Under the pieces are notes generated by a model that was not told where the DNA came from, ran no database searches, and saw only the letters and a program-made list of their open reading frames with translations. The position numbers and the translations under genes were made by a program. This document shows, in pieces, positions 8,869 through 18,958 of a stretch of DNA of 64,000 bases; the first letter of the stretch is position 1; every line of letters starts with the position of its first letter. Source of the DNA: Bradyrhizobium iriomotense. Its GTDB lineage: Bacteria; Pseudomonadota; Alphaproteobacteria; Rhizobiales; Xanthobacteraceae. The stretch is taken from the NCBI RefSeq assembly GCF_018130765.1, contig NZ_JAFCJZ010000005.1:124001-188000 (forward strand), written 5' to 3'.

Positions 8869-8906
8869 AGACGCGTCGATATTCCCGAGACGCGTCGATA
8901 TTCCCG
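8869..8906. repeat. perfect 19-bp tandem duplication
   Basis: Two identical head-to-tail copies of AGACGCGTCGATATTCCCG occupy 8869-8887 and 8888-8906. They lie 20 bp after the truncated plug gene and upstream of the beta-lactamase gene. They could mark the deletion junction that truncated the receptor, or be a duplicated binding site. Confidence 0.85.
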
Positions 8907-9035
8907 CACGGCCCATGAATTTTTGCGGACACAAGACGGTTGCCCTCAACGCCAGCCACGACGTAACTTGCGCACCGCCCGGGCCACGACCTCTGCGCCC
9001 GACCAAAACGACAAGAACACTGTGGGAGGCAAACT

Positions 9036-9920
9036 ATGAGAAGACTCGCGGCCGCGCTGTGTGCACTGGCCCTGCTCTCGACTGGCGCGCAGGCGCAGAC
9101 CATCAAGGATTTCCTGGCAATCGCCATGAAGAAATGGACGGCGCCGTTCGAGCCGTTCCAGCTCATCGGCAACATCTACTATGTCGGCACCGACGGCATT
9201 GCCGTCTACGTCATCAAGACCTCGCAGGGCCTGATCCTGATGGATACGGCGATGCCGCAATCGACCGGCATGATCAAGAACAACATCGCCAAGCTCGGCT
9301 TTGAGGTCGCCGACATCAAGATCATCCTCAACTCGCACGCGCATCTCGACCACACCGGCGGCTTCGCCGAGATCAAGAAGGAGACCGGCGCACAGCTCAT
9401 CGCCGGCGAGCGCGACAAATCACTACTGGAGGGCGGCTATTATCCGGGCGACGAGAAGAACGAGGATCTTACCTTCCCCCCGGTGAAGGTCGACCGCACC
9501 GTCAAGGAAGGCGACAAGGTCACGCTCGGCGACACCACGCTGACGGCGCATGCAACGCCCGGCCATTCGCCGGGCTGCACCAGCTGGGAGATGACCGTCA
9601 AGGACGGCAAGGAGGACCGCGAGGTGCTGTTCTTCTGTAGCGGCACGGTGGCGCTGAACCGCCTGGTCGGCCAGCCGACCTATCCCGGCATCGTCGACGA
9701 CTACCGCGCGACCTACGACAAAGTGAAGGCGATGAAGATCGACGTGCTGCTCGGACCGCATCCGGAAGTCTATGGAATGCAGGCCAAGCGTGCGGAGATG
9801 AAGGACGGCGCACCGAACCCGTTCGTCAAGCCGGGCGAGCTCGCGACCTATGCGACCGGCCTGTCGCAGGAGTTCGACAAGCAACTCGCCAAGCAGACCG
9901 CGGCGCTGGAGAAGAAATAG
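9036..9920 (+). CDS. subclass B3 metallo-beta-lactamase, BJP-1-like
   Basis: The 294-residue protein has a signal peptide ending about AQAQ (residue 21), so it acts in the periplasm. The zinc-1 and zinc-2 ligands are visible: H101-A-H103-L-D105-H106, the histidine in GHSPG, and the histidine in GPHPE. The protein is very close to my memory of BJP-1, the chromosomal B3 carbapenem-hydrolysing enzyme of Bradyrhizobium japonicum, including the TIKDF start and the TAALEKK end. It hydrolyses beta-lactams, with carbapenems the usual substrates of B3 enzymes. GGGAGG stands before the ATG. No resistance mobile element or regulator adjoins it, so it is most likely an intrinsic chromosomal gene. Confidence 0.93.
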   Translation: MRRLAAALCALALLSTGAQAQTIKDFLAIAMKKWTAPFEPFQLIGNIYYVGTDGIAVYVIKTSQGLILMDTAMPQSTGMIKNNIAKLGFEVADIKIILNSHAHLDHTGGFAEIKKETGAQLIAGERDKSLLEGGYYPGDEKNEDLTFPPVKVDRTVKEGDKVTLGDTTLTAHATPGHSPGCTSWEMTVKDGKEDREVLFFCSGTVALNRLVGQPTYPGIVDDYRATYDKVKAMKIDVLLGPHPEVYGMQAKRAEMKDGAPNPFVKPGELATYATGLSQEFDKQLAKQTAALEKK

Positions 9921-9939
9921 CGCCATCAGGAGCTGCCCG

Positions 9940-9961
9940 CCTCTCCCCGACGAGGGAGAGG
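9940..9961 (+). terminator. hairpin after the beta-lactamase gene
   Basis: CCTCTCCC and GGGAGAGG pair perfectly around a 6-nt loop, 20 bp after the beta-lactamase stop. There is no T-run. The sequence also resembles a fragment of a common Bradyrhizobium intergenic hairpin, so it may be either a terminator or a dispersed repeat. The remaining 250 bp to the next gene show nothing recognisable. Confidence 0.5.
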
Positions 9962-10212
9962 TGCGGCAACACGACGTGCCGGCGCGCATGGTTAGCAAAG
10001 TGTAGCCAAGGCTCTACAGCGCTTTGTAGTTGATACGGCTCGCTTCCCCGGCCTCATATCGTTAATGCGGCCTCACCAATGCACGCGACCGGAACTGATG
10101 CAGTCGCGCGCAACCTACGCTGGCTTTTCCGCATGGAACCCGTCTAACGCGCCCTTTACCCCCGCCGTGCAAGATCGCCCGCGTTTTGAAGGGATCCGGG
10201 GCGCGTATTGCA

Positions 10213-12222
10213 ATGCCTGTCGTCGATTTGAAGTCTCACCTTGCCGCCGCGATGCGGCTGTTTCGCGTGCCGGCCGACAACCCGGACCTGACCCGCGCGC
10301 AGTTCGACGCCTTCTCCAAGCAGATCCCGCTGCTCTATTTCATCCTCATGAGCAACACGATCGCCGTCGCCTACACCTTTGTGAACGTGGCGCCCGACTG
10401 GCTGACGATGATCGTGCCGAGCGTGCTCACCGTGCTGGCGGCTCTGCGTACCTTCTGGTGGCTGCGCCAGCGTCATCTCGTGCGCAGCGATGCCGACATC
10501 CTGCGCAATCTGCGCGCCACCAACTGGATGACCCTGCCGATCGGCGCGGGCTTCACCGCCTGGTCCTTCGCGCTCTTCCCTTACGGCGATCCTTTCGCCA
10601 AGAGCCAGGTCGCCTTCTACATGGCCGTCACCGTGATCGGCTGCATCTTCTCGCTGATGCATCTGCGCTCCGCGGCGCTGATCGTGACGCTGGTCGTCGA
10701 CGTGCCCTATGTGCTGTTCTTCTGGGCCACCGGCGAGCCGACGCTGAAGGCGATTGCGGTCAATAATTTGCTGGTGTCCGGCGCGATGGTAACGGTGCTG
10801 GTCATCTACTATCGCGACTTCGCCGACCTCGTCGCCAGCCGCAAGTCGCTGCTGGCGCAGCAGGCGGCAACGCAAGCGCTCTCGGACGAGAATTTCCGCC
10901 TCGCCAATCTCGATTCCCTCACCGAGCTGCCGAACCGCCGCCGCTTCTTCGCCGAGCTATCGAGTGCCTTCACGGATGCCGCGCGCAGGAACGTTCGCGT
11001 CGCGGTCGGAATCATCGATCTCGACGGCTTCAAGCCGATCAACGACAATTACGGTCACTCGGTCGGCGACCGCGTGCTGATCGAGGCCGGACGGCGCATC
11101 CGCGAGGTCTGCGAGGGTTTTGGTCCGCAGCGGGTCGAATTCGCCCGGCTCGGCGGCGACGAGTTCGGCCTCGTCGTGTGCGGCGACCCCGATGATGCGG
11201 ATCTGCTCCGGCTCGGCCAGCGCATCGGCGACCAGGTCAAGCTCCCCTACCAGCTCGACACCGCCCATACGGGGCTGTCCTGCTCGATCGGTTTTGCGTT
11301 GTTCCCGCAATCGGCAACGACGGCCGAGGCACTCTACGAATGCGCCGATTATTCGCTCTATCACGCCAAGCGCCATCTGCGCGGCCGCACCGTGATCTTC
11401 TCGAGCGAGCTCGAGGCCGAGATCCGCAGCCGCGGCGTGATCGAGAACCTGCTGCGCACCGCCGATTTCAGTACCGAGATGGACCTGGTGTTCCAGCCGA
11501 TCGTGGACGCCATGAGCGAGCACACTGCGGGCTTCGAGGTTCTGGCGCGCTGGCACAGCTCCCGCCTCGGCCTGGTTTCGCCCGCCGACTTCATTCCGGC
11601 CGCAGAGCGCATTGGCCTGATCCGGCCGCTGACGCAGGCGCTGCTGGTTCGCGCGCTCGCGACGGCGAAGACCTGGCCCGACGACATCCGCCTGTCGTTC
11701 AACCTCTCCGCCCACGACGTCTGCGCGGCCGAGGGCATCCTGCCGCTGATCACCATCGTCGAGAAGAGCGGGCTGCCGCCGCACCGGATCGATTTCGAGA
11801 TCACCGAGACCGCCGTCACGTTCGACTTCGTGCGCGCGCAGCAGTCGATCGCGACGCTGAAGGCCATGGGCTGCGGCATTTCGCTGGACGATTTCGGCAC
11901 CGGCTATTCCTCGCTGAGCCACGTGCACCGCCTCCCGCTCGACAAGCTCAAGATCGACCGCAGCTTCGTTGCCGACATCAACGACAATCCGGTGAGCCAC
12001 AAGATCATCAAGTCGCTCACGGGTCTGTGCGACGACATGGAGATCGCCTGCGTCGTCGAGGGCGTCGAGACGCGCGCTCAGCTCGATACTCTGCGCCGCC
12101 TGGGCTGCGACTTCATCCAGGGCTATTATTTCGCAAAGCCCATGCCGGGCGACGCGATCGGCGACTACCTCGCGGAGGAAGGCCAGCGCCTCGGCGGCGC
12201 CGGAGCCAAGGACGTGGCCTGA
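10213..12222 (+). CDS. membrane-bound GGDEF-EAL cyclic-di-GMP enzyme
   Basis: The 669-residue protein has five or six hydrophobic segments in residues 35-210, then GGDEF and EAL domains. The GGDEF motif is intact (RLGGDEFGLV), as is LDSLTELPNRR. The RxxD inhibitory site expected just upstream is absent (RVEF). The EAL domain reads EVL in place of EAL. It keeps the other catalytic residues: N in FNLSAHD, E in FEITETA, DD in LDDFGTGYSS, K in DKLKIDRSF, E in VVEGVET, and QGYYFAKPM. It may therefore both make and break c-di-GMP at the inner membrane. The ATG at 10213 is chosen over a TTG at 10186. The gene ends 7 bp from the converging hutU. Confidence 0.88.
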   Translation: MPVVDLKSHLAAAMRLFRVPADNPDLTRAQFDAFSKQIPLLYFILMSNTIAVAYTFVNVAPDWLTMIVPSVLTVLAALRTFWWLRQRHLVRSDADILRNLRATNWMTLPIGAGFTAWSFALFPYGDPFAKSQVAFYMAVTVIGCIFSLMHLRSAALIVTLVVDVPYVLFFWATGEPTLKAIAVNNLLVSGAMVTVLVIYYRDFADLVASRKSLLAQQAATQALSDENFRLANLDSLTELPNRRRFFAELSSAFTDAARRNVRVAVGIIDLDGFKPINDNYGHSVGDRVLIEAGRRIREVCEGFGPQRVEFARLGGDEFGLVVCGDPDDADLLRLGQRIGDQVKLPYQLDTAHTGLSCSIGFALFPQSATTAEALYECADYSLYHAKRHLRGRTVIFSSELEAEIRSRGVIENLLRTADFSTEMDLVFQPIVDAMSEHTAGFEVLARWHSSRLGLVSPADFIPAAERIGLIRPLTQALLVRALATAKTWPDDIRLSFNLSAHDVCAAEGILPLITIVEKSGLPPHRIDFEITETAVTFDFVRAQQSIATLKAMGCGISLDDFGTGYSSLSHVHRLPLDKLKIDRSFVADINDNPVSHKIIKSLTGLCDDMEIACVVEGVETRAQLDTLRRLGCDFIQGYYFAKPMPGDAIGDYLAEEGQRLGGAGAKDVA

Positions 12223-12229
12223 GGCGTGG

Positions 12230-13909
12230 CTACTCCGCCAGGCTCGGCAGATCGAGCCCCTTCTCACGGGCGCAGTCGATCGCGATGTCGTAACCCGCAT
12301 CCGCATGGCGCATGACGCCGGAGGCCGGATCGTTCCAGAGCACCCGCTCGATGCGCTTGGCGGCCTCAGGCGTGCCGTCAGCGACAATCACCATGCCGGC
12401 ATGCTGCGAATAGCCGATGCCGACACCGCCGCCATGGTGCAGCGAGACCCAGGTCGCGCCGCTGGCACAATTGAGCAGCGCGTTGAGCAAGGGCCAGTCC
12501 GACACCGCGTCCGAACCGTCCTTCATCGCCTCGGTCTCGCGGTTGGGGCTCGCTACCGAGCCGCTGTCGAGATGATCGCGGCCGATCACGATCGGCGCTT
12601 TCAACTCGCCGCGCGCCACCATCTCGTTGAAGGCGAGGCCGAGGCGATGACGATCGCCGAGACCAACCCAGCAGATCCGCGCCGGCAGGCCCTGGAACTT
12701 GATGCGCTCCCTCGCCATGTCGAGCCAGTTATGCAGATGCCTGTCATCAGGCATCAGCTCCTTCACCTTGGCGTCGGTCTTGAAAATGTCCTCGGGATCG
12801 CCCGACAGCGCGGCCCAGCGGAACGGCCCGACGCCGCGGCAGAACAGCGGGCGGATATAGGCGGGCACGAAGCCGGGGAAATCGAAGGCGTTCTTCAGGC
12901 CCATGTCCTGCGCCATCTGGCGGATGTTGTTGCCGTAGTCGAGCGTCGGAATGCCTTGCGCGTGGAAATCCAGCATGGCCTGGACATGCTCGACCATCGA
13001 CGTCTTCGAGGCGCGCTCGACCGCCTTCGGATCGGAGGCGCGCTTGGCCTCCCATTCGGCGAGCGTCCAGCCTTTCGGCAAGTACCCGTTGATCGGATCA
13101 TGCGCGCTGGTCTGGTCGGTGACGATGTCGGGCTTGACGCCGCGGCGGACCAGCTCCGGAAAAATCTCCGCGGCATTGCCGAGCAGGCCGACCGAGACCG
13201 CCTTCTGCGTCTTTGCCGCGTCCGCCATGATCGCGAGCGCTTCGTCGAGCGTCGCGGCCTGCCGGTCGAGATAGCCGGTGCGCAAGCGCATCTCGATGCG
13301 GCTCGGCTGGCATTCGACCGCGAGCATCGAGGCGCCGGCCATGGTCGCCGCCAGCGGCTGCGCCCCGCCCATGCCGCCGAGACCGGCGGTCAAGATCCAT
13401 TTGCCGGCGAGGCTGCCGCCATAATGGCGACGGCCGACCTCGACGAAGGTCTCGTAGGTGCCCTGCACGATGCCCTGGCTGCCGATGTAGATCCAGGAGC
13501 CCGCCGTCATCTGGCCGTACATCATCAGGCCCTGACGATCGAGCTCGTTGAAATGATCGAGCGTCGCCCAGTGCGGCACGATGTTGGAGTTCGCGATCAG
13601 CACGCGCGGCGCATCGGCATGGGTGCGGAACACGCCGACCGGCTTGCCGGACTGCACCAGCAGCGTCTGATCGGCTTCGAGCTTGCGCAAGGCGGCCGTG
13701 ATCCGGTCAAAGCTCTCCCAGTCGCGCGCGGCACGGCCGATGCCGCCATAGACCACGAGCTCGCTCGGACGCTCCGCCACGTCAGGATCGAGATTGTTCA
13801 TCAGCATGCGCAACGGCGCTTCCGTCAGCCAGCTCTTGGCACTGATGTCGCTGCCGCGTGGCGCGCGGATGGTACGGTCATTGTCCAGTCGGCGGTTCAT
13901 GCGGAACAC
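12230..13909 (-). CDS. hutU: urocanate hydratase
   Basis: The 559-residue protein matches urocanase in length and motifs. It has [17 protein letters not shown] for NAD+ binding and carries a YGNNIRQMA stretch, [18 protein letters not shown] and a [22 protein letters not shown] segment near the end. It converts urocanate to 4-imidazolone-5-propionate, step two of histidine breakdown, using NAD+ as an electrophile. It starts 3 bp after the hutH stop with AAGGGTG before the ATG, so it is the last gene of hutI-hutH-hutU. Confidence 0.97.
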   Translation of the reverse strand: MFRMNRRLDNDRTIRAPRGSDISAKSWLTEAPLRMLMNNLDPDVAERPSELVVYGGIGRAARDWESFDRITAALRKLEADQTLLVQSGKPVGVFRTHADAPRVLIANSNIVPHWATLDHFNELDRQGLMMYGQMTAGSWIYIGSQGIVQGTYETFVEVGRRHYGGSLAGKWILTAGLGGMGGAQPLAATMAGASMLAVECQPSRIEMRLRTGYLDRQAATLDEALAIMADAAKTQKAVSVGLLGNAAEIFPELVRRGVKPDIVTDQTSAHDPINGYLPKGWTLAEWEAKRASDPKAVERASKTSMVEHVQAMLDFHAQGIPTLDYGNNIRQMAQDMGLKNAFDFPGFVPAYIRPLFCRGVGPFRWAALSGDPEDIFKTDAKVKELMPDDRHLHNWLDMARERIKFQGLPARICWVGLGDRHRLGLAFNEMVARGELKAPIVIGRDHLDSGSVASPNRETEAMKDGSDAVSDWPLLNALLNCASGATWVSLHHGGGVGIGYSQHAGMVIVADGTPEAAKRIERVLWNDPASGVMRHADAGYDIAIDCAREKGLDLPSLAE

Positions 13910-13912
13910 CCT

Positions 13913-15472
13913 TTAGTCAAATCGCGGAAATGGATCGGTTGAAAGCTTGGTGAGCGCCACGGTTGGCAGCGCATCGGCCTCGACGAGCGCGGCGGCCTTG
14001 GCGAGATCGCCTGCCATGTAGCGGTCGGCGCCGAGCGCGGGCACCTGCTCGCGTAGCGCGGCGATAACGGCCGCGAGCGGCGCGCTCGTCGCATGCGGTG
14101 AGCGCAGGGTGATGCCTTGAGCTGCGACCAACAGCTCGATACCGAGAATGGCGGCGAGATTATCCGCCATGTCGGAGAGGCGCCGCGCAGCATGCGCGGC
14201 CATCGAGACATGGTCTTCCTGGTTGGCGCTGGTCGGCGTCGAGTCGATCGAGCACGCCAGCGCACGCTGCTTGTTCTCGGCATAGAGCGCGGCCGCCGTC
14301 ACCTCGGCGATCATGAAGCCGGAATTGATGCCGGGATCCGGGGTGAGGAACGGCGGCAGGCCGAAATTCAGCGCGGGATCGACCAGCGTCGCGATGCGGC
14401 GCTCGCTGATCGCGCCGATCTCCGACAGCGCCAGCGCGATTGCATCGGCGGCGAAGGCGACCGGCTCGGCGTGGAAATTGCCGCCGGAGACGATCTCGCC
14501 GGTCTCGACCAGCACCAGCGGATTGTCGGTGACGGCATTGGCCTCGACGATCAGCGTCCGCGCGGCCTGCATGATCAGGTCGATGGCGGCGCCTGCGACC
14601 TGCGGCTGGCAGCGCAGGCAATAAGGATCTTGCACGCGTTCGTCGCCTTCGAGATGCGACAGGCGGATGTCGCTGCCGTCGAGCAGCGCCGTCAGCGTCG
14701 CGGCCGCGGCGATCTGGCCGGCATGGCCACGCAGCGCCTGGATTTCGGGACGGAACGGCGCCGTCGAGGCCATCGCAGCATCCACCGACAGCGCGCCGGT
14801 CACGAGCGCAGCACGGGTGAGACGAAATGCACGCAGCGCGCCCGATATGGCGTAGGCGGTCGAGAACTGCGTGCCATTGATCAGCGCGAGGCCTTCCTTG
14901 GGTCCGAGCGTCAGCGGCGCGAGACCGGCGGCGGCGAGCGCTTCGCTGCCGGATACGATCTTGCCCTCAACGATCGCCTGCCCCTCGCCGATCATCACCG
15001 CGGTCATATGTGCGAGCGGCGCGAGATCGCCGGAGGCCCCGACCGAGCCCTGCTGCGGCACCAGCGGATAGACGCCACGTGCCAACATTCCCTGCAGCTG
15101 CTCGATCACATCGCGCCGGACACCGGAAGCACCGCGCCCGAGCGAGACGATCTTCATCGCCATCATCAGGCGGGCGATCGGCTCCGGCGTCGCCGGGCCG
15201 ATGCCGCAACAATGCGAGACGATGAGGTTGCGCTGCAGCAGCGCGGTCTGGTCGGGCGGAATGCGCTTCGAGGCCAGCTTCCCGAAGCCGGTATTGATAC
15301 CGTAGACGGGCGCATCAGCTTGCGCGGCCTTTGCGACAATCTCCGCAGCCGCCTCCACGCGCGGCCAGAATGACGGATCGAGAACGACAGGGGCGCCTTC
15401 GAGCACGCGCACGAGATCGTCGAGGCTCACTGTTCCCGGCTTGACGACGATCGCCGCGCCCTGCTCCGTCAC
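13913..15472 (-). CDS. hutH: histidine ammonia-lyase
   Basis: The 519-residue protein has the MIO-forming Ala-Ser-Gly triad in [15 protein letters not shown] and the YGINTGFG loop. It also has the [26 protein letters not shown] region shared by the aromatic amino acid ammonia-lyases. It removes ammonia from L-histidine to give urocanate, the first step of the hut pathway. The start is the GTG at 15472, whose GTGA overlaps the hutI stop. A longer frame exists upstream, but its first 32 residues lie inside hutI and look unlike HAL. Translational coupling with hutI is likely. Confidence 0.96.
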   Translation of the reverse strand: MTEQGAAIVVKPGTVSLDDLVRVLEGAPVVLDPSFWPRVEAAAEIVAKAAQADAPVYGINTGFGKLASKRIPPDQTALLQRNLIVSHCCGIGPATPEPIARLMMAMKIVSLGRGASGVRRDVIEQLQGMLARGVYPLVPQQGSVGASGDLAPLAHMTAVMIGEGQAIVEGKIVSGSEALAAAGLAPLTLGPKEGLALINGTQFSTAYAISGALRAFRLTRAALVTGALSVDAAMASTAPFRPEIQALRGHAGQIAAAATLTALLDGSDIRLSHLEGDERVQDPYCLRCQPQVAGAAIDLIMQAARTLIVEANAVTDNPLVLVETGEIVSGGNFHAEPVAFAADAIALALSEIGAISERRIATLVDPALNFGLPPFLTPDPGINSGFMIAEVTAAALYAENKQRALACSIDSTPTSANQEDHVSMAAHAARRLSDMADNLAAILGIELLVAAQGITLRSPHATSAPLAAVIAALREQVPALGADRYMAGDLAKAAALVEADALPTVALTKLSTDPFPRFD

Positions 15473-16695
15473 TGTGCCCTCCACACCCGCCGATGCAGCG
15501 GATTGAAGCCGATGCGGTAGACGAGCTCGGCGGGCCGCTCGATATCCCAGATCGCGAGATCGCACCATTTTCCGCCTTCCAGCGTGCCGGTCTCGTCCAG
15601 CACACCAAGTGCACGCGCGCCTTCACGGGTGACACCCGCAAGGCATTCGACCACATTCATCCGGAACAGTGTCGCACCCATGTTCATCGCGAGCAGCAGC
15701 GAGGTCAGCGGCGAGCTGCCGGGATTGCAGTCGGTCGCGAGCGCCATGGGAACGCCGTGCTTGCGGAATGCCTCGACCGGGGGCTTCTGCGTCTCGCGAA
15801 TGAAGTAGAACGCGCCAGGCAGCAGCACGGCCACCGTTCCGGCCTTCGCCATTGCGGCGGCGCCGGCTTCATCAGTGTGCTCGAGGTGATCGGCCGACAG
15901 TGCGGAGTATTTTGCGGCAAGCCCAGCGCCGCCGAGATTCGAGAGCTGATCGGCATGCAGCTTGACAGGCAGGCCAAGCCCTCGCGCGGTCTCGAACACC
16001 CGCGCGGTCTGCTCTGCCGAGAACGCGATGCCCTCCATGAAGGCATCGACGGCATCGGCAAGACCGGCCTTGGCGACCGCGGGCAACATCTCCTTGCAGA
16101 CGAGATCGATGTAGCGATCCTTGTCGCCATCGGCTTCCACCGGCAGCGCATGCGCACCGAGGAAGGAGGTGCGGATCGCGACCGGCCGCTGACGGCCGAG
16201 GCTGCGTGCAGCGGAGAGTTGCCGCATCTCGGTTTCAACGTCGAGGCCATAACCGGACTTGATCTCGACCGTAGTGGCGCCCTCGCCGATCAGCGCGTCG
16301 AGCCGCGGCAGCGCGCTTGCAACGAGCTCGGCTTCGCTCGCCTTGCGCGTCGCGGCCACCGTCGAGACGATGCCGCCGCCGGCGCGCGCGATCTCCTCAT
16401 AGCTTGCGCCTTTCAGGCGCAGCTCGAATTCATGCGCGCGGTTGCCGCCATAGACGAGATGGGTATGGCAGTCGACGAGGCCCGGCGTGATCCAGCGCCC
16501 CTCGCAATCGATCCGATCAATCGCGTCAGCATCAGCAGGAAAATCCGCCTTCACGCCCGCATAGACGATGCGGCCGCCGCGCGCAGCGATGACACCATGC
16601 TCGATCTCGCCGAGATCGGGACGATCGGCCCGCATCGTCGCGAGGCGAGCATTGTGCCAGATCCGGTCGAAGCGCTCTGCCATGCGGGTATCCAT
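15469..16695 (-). CDS. hutI: imidazolonepropionase
   Basis: The 408-residue amidohydrolase has the metal-binding [10 protein letters not shown] motif, followed by [24 protein letters not shown], which is specific to HutI. It also has [27 protein letters not shown] and [11 protein letters not shown], the last carrying the catalytic Asp. It opens 4-imidazolone-5-propionate to N-formimino-L-glutamate, step three. Start choice is between the ATG at 16695 and the ATG at 16683; neither has a strong ribosome site. It is the first gene of the leftward hut operon, and its start lies 20 bp from the HutC palindrome. Confidence 0.95.
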   Translation of the reverse strand: MDTRMAERFDRIWHNARLATMRADRPDLGEIEHGVIAARGGRIVYAGVKADFPADADAIDRIDCEGRWITPGLVDCHTHLVYGGNRAHEFELRLKGASYEEIARAGGGIVSTVAATRKASEAELVASALPRLDALIGEGATTVEIKSGYGLDVETEMRQLSAARSLGRQRPVAIRTSFLGAHALPVEADGDKDRYIDLVCKEMLPAVAKAGLADAVDAFMEGIAFSAEQTARVFETARGLGLPVKLHADQLSNLGGAGLAAKYSALSADHLEHTDEAGAAAMAKAGTVAVLLPGAFYFIRETQKPPVEAFRKHGVPMALATDCNPGSSPLTSLLLAMNMGATLFRMNVVECLAGVTREGARALGVLDETGTLEGGKWCDLAIWDIERPAELVYRIGFNPLHRRVWRAQ

Positions 16696-16714
16696 TCGCC
16701 GTCGGATGCTTGAC

Positions 16715-16734
16715 TTATATGTCTAGACATATAA
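16715..16734. promoter_or_regulatory. HutC operator palindrome
   Basis: TTATATGTCTAGACATATAA is a perfect 20-bp palindrome midway between divergent hutI and hutF. Its core GTCTAGAC fits the GTmTAkAC consensus of HutC-subfamily GntR repressors, and hutC is the second rightward gene. A TATAAT box for hutF (16730-16735) overlaps its right arm. Bound HutC would therefore block both directions and be released by urocanate, as is known for HutC of other bacteria. Confidence 0.88.
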
Positions 16735-16735
16735 T
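16730..16735 (+). promoter_or_regulatory. -10 box of the hutF promoter
   Basis: TATAAT lies at the right end of the operator. Transcription would begin near 16742. This places the in-frame ATG at 16739 upstream of the transcript and favours the hutF start at 16769. A TTGACT at 16710-16715 is a possible -35, but the 14-bp spacer is short. Confidence 0.6.
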
Positions 16736-16768
16736 CGTATGGCGGTTCTGTCCAGCCGGCGTGTCATC

Positions 16769-18127
16769 ATGTCCCGACTGCATTTCGCTTCCGCGCTCCT
16801 GCCTTCGGGCTGGGCCAATGACGTGCAGGTGGTCGTCACCGCCGGCGCGATCGCGGCGGTGACGCCGGGTGTGGCGCCGTCCGCCGGCGACGAGCGCCAC
16901 GCCATCGCACTTCCGGGACTTGCGAGCCTGCACAGCCACGCGTTCCAGCGCGGCATGGCGGGGCTTGCCGAGCTGCGCGGCGATTCCACCGACACGTTCT
17001 GGACCTGGCGCGAGACGATGTATCGCTTTGCGCTGGCGATGACGCCGGACGACGTCGCTTCTGTTGCGACGCTGCTTTATGTCGAGATGCTGGAGCAGGG
17101 TTTTACCCGCGTCGGCGAATTCCATTATCTGCATCACGACCGCGACGGTTCGCCCTATGCCGATATCGCTGAGATGGCCGCGCGGATCGCGCAGGCTGCC
17201 GAGGCCTCCGGTATTGCGCTTACGCTCCTGCCGAGTTTTTATGCGCATGGCTCATTTGGAGGCGCAGCGCCGCATGCCGGCCAGCGCCGCTTCATCTGCT
17301 CGGTCGATCAGTTCGCCGAATTGATGGCGGCCTCGCGCAAGGCCATCGCAAACTTGCCGGGCGCCAATATCGGCATCGCGCCGCACAGCTTGCGCGCGGT
17401 GGCACCGGACGAGCTGACCGCGATCATTTCCTTCGCCGAAGGCGGGCCGGTGCATATCCACGCCGCCGAGCAAGTGAAGGAAGTCGAGGATTGCCTGGCC
17501 TGGTCGGGCCGGCGCCCGGTGCAATGGCTGCTGGAGCGCGCCCCCGTCGATCAGCGCTGGTGTCTCATTCATGCGACACATATGACGACTGAGGAAGTCG
17601 CGGCGTTCGCGAAGACCGGCGCGGTCGCCGGCCTTTGCCCGATCACGGAAGCAAGCCTCGGCGACGGCATTTTTTCGGCACGCGAGTTTCTCGAGGCTGG
17701 CGGTCTTTTCGGCATCGGCACCGATTCCAACGTGCTGATCGGCGCCGCCGATGAATTGCGTCAGCTCGAATACGGCCAGCGACTGAAGCACCGTCAACGC
17801 AACGTCCTTTCCGGCGGCGCAGGCCGCTCGACCGGACGCACGCTGCTCGACAATGCGCTTGCCGGCGGCGCGCGGGCGCTGGCGCAGCCGACTGTCGGCC
17901 TCGCGCCCGGCGCACGCGCCGACATCGTCACGCTCGACACCGCGCATCCGTCGCTGGCGGGACGTACGCACGACGCTGTCATCGACGGCTGGATCTTTGC
18001 CGCGGGCGGCGCTGCCATCGATTGCGTCTGGGCCGGCGGCAACAGGGTCGTGGAAGGCGGGCGGCATCGGCTGCGCCAGGCGGCACGCGAACGCTTCAAC
18101 GCCACGGTGCGGAGGCTCGTCGCATGA
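16769..18127 (+). CDS. hutF: formimidoylglutamate deiminase
   Basis: The 452-residue amidohydrolase has the metal motif SLHSHAFQRGMAG. A TFWTWRETMY stretch is typical of HutF, and the metal and catalytic residues appear in VHIHAAEQ, LIHATHMT and FGIGTDSN. It converts N-formimino-L-glutamate to N-formyl-L-glutamate plus ammonia, the first half of the five-step route. The expected next enzyme, HutG, is not in the window. I choose the ATG at 16769 because an in-frame ATG at 16739 would fall before the predicted transcription start. The stop overlaps hutC by ATGA. Confidence 0.93.
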   Translation: MSRLHFASALLPSGWANDVQVVVTAGAIAAVTPGVAPSAGDERHAIALPGLASLHSHAFQRGMAGLAELRGDSTDTFWTWRETMYRFALAMTPDDVASVATLLYVEMLEQGFTRVGEFHYLHHDRDGSPYADIAEMAARIAQAAEASGIALTLLPSFYAHGSFGGAAPHAGQRRFICSVDQFAELMAASRKAIANLPGANIGIAPHSLRAVAPDELTAIISFAEGGPVHIHAAEQVKEVEDCLAWSGRRPVQWLLERAPVDQRWCLIHATHMTTEEVAAFAKTGAVAGLCPITEASLGDGIFSAREFLEAGGLFGIGTDSNVLIGAADELRQLEYGQRLKHRQRNVLSGGAGRSTGRTLLDNALAGGARALAQPTVGLAPGARADIVTLDTAHPSLAGRTHDAVIDGWIFAAGGAAIDCVWAGGNRVVEGGRHRLRQAARERFNATVRRLVA

Positions 18128-18852
18128 GCCTCACCGCCGACGCTGCCGACAAGCCGACACTGTACAAGCGCATCCGCGCCGATATCGAGAAGCGCATCCT
18201 GACCGGCGAGTGGCCGCCCGGCCACCGCATTCCGTTCGAGCATGAGCTGGTCGCGCGCTACGGCTGTTCGCGCATGACCGTGAACAAGGCGCTGTCGGAG
18301 CTCGCACAGGCCGATCTGATCGAGCGGCGGCGGCGCGCCGGCTCGTTCGTGCGCCGACCGCAGCATCAGTCGGCGGTGCTCAAGATCGCCGACATCCGCG
18401 CCGAGATCACCGCGCTCGGTCGCGCCTACGGCTACGAGCTGATCGGCCGCAAGCTGCGCGCGGCGACCGCGGCCGACCGCGACCGTCTCGGCGTCAAGAA
18501 GGCCGGCAAGGTGGTCGCGATCACCTGCCGGCACAGCGCCGACAAGGTGCCGTTCGCGGTCGAGGACAGGCTGATCGATCTCTCATCCGTGCCGAATGCC
18601 GCGACCGCCGATTTTTCGCGCGAGCCGCCCGGCTCCTGGCTGCTTCACCATGTCCCATGGACCGAGGCCGAGCATACGATCAGCGCCATCGTTGCAGACG
18701 ATCGCACGGCGGAAGCGCTCGACATCGCCGTCGGCGCGCCCTGCCTCGTGATCGACCGCTACACCTGGCGCAGCGCACGCACCATCACCGCGGTGCGCCT
18801 GCTCTATCCCGGTGACTCTCACCGCCTTGTCGCCCGATTCAAGGGAGGCTGA
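18124..18852 (+). CDS. hutC: histidine utilisation repressor, GntR/HutC family
   Basis: The 242-residue protein has an N-terminal GntR winged helix (LYKRIRADIEKRILTGEW, then HELVARYGCSRMTVNKALSEL as the recognition region, residues 14-75). A UTRA effector domain follows (AEHTISAIVADDRTAEALDI and CLVIDRYTW). It is the expected regulator of the palindrome between hutI and hutF, with urocanate as the known inducer in other bacteria. The ATG at 18124 overlaps the hutF stop, so the repressor is made from the operon it controls, which gives autoregulation. A longer in-frame extension inside hutF is unlikely. Confidence 0.93.
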   Translation: MSLTADAADKPTLYKRIRADIEKRILTGEWPPGHRIPFEHELVARYGCSRMTVNKALSELAQADLIERRRRAGSFVRRPQHQSAVLKIADIRAEITALGRAYGYELIGRKLRAATAADRDRLGVKKAGKVVAITCRHSADKVPFAVEDRLIDLSSVPNAATADFSREPPGSWLLHHVPWTEAEHTISAIVADDRTAEALDIAVGAPCLVIDRYTWRSARTITAVRLLYPGDSHRLVARFKGG

Positions 18853-18958
18853 GGGGAGAATGTCGGCACAATTCGTGCACTGCTTCGGGCAACGGCCCAT
18901 GCGGGCCCACAAGGATCAACAGGACGTCAATCCATCGATCGGCAAGAGGACGACAAAC

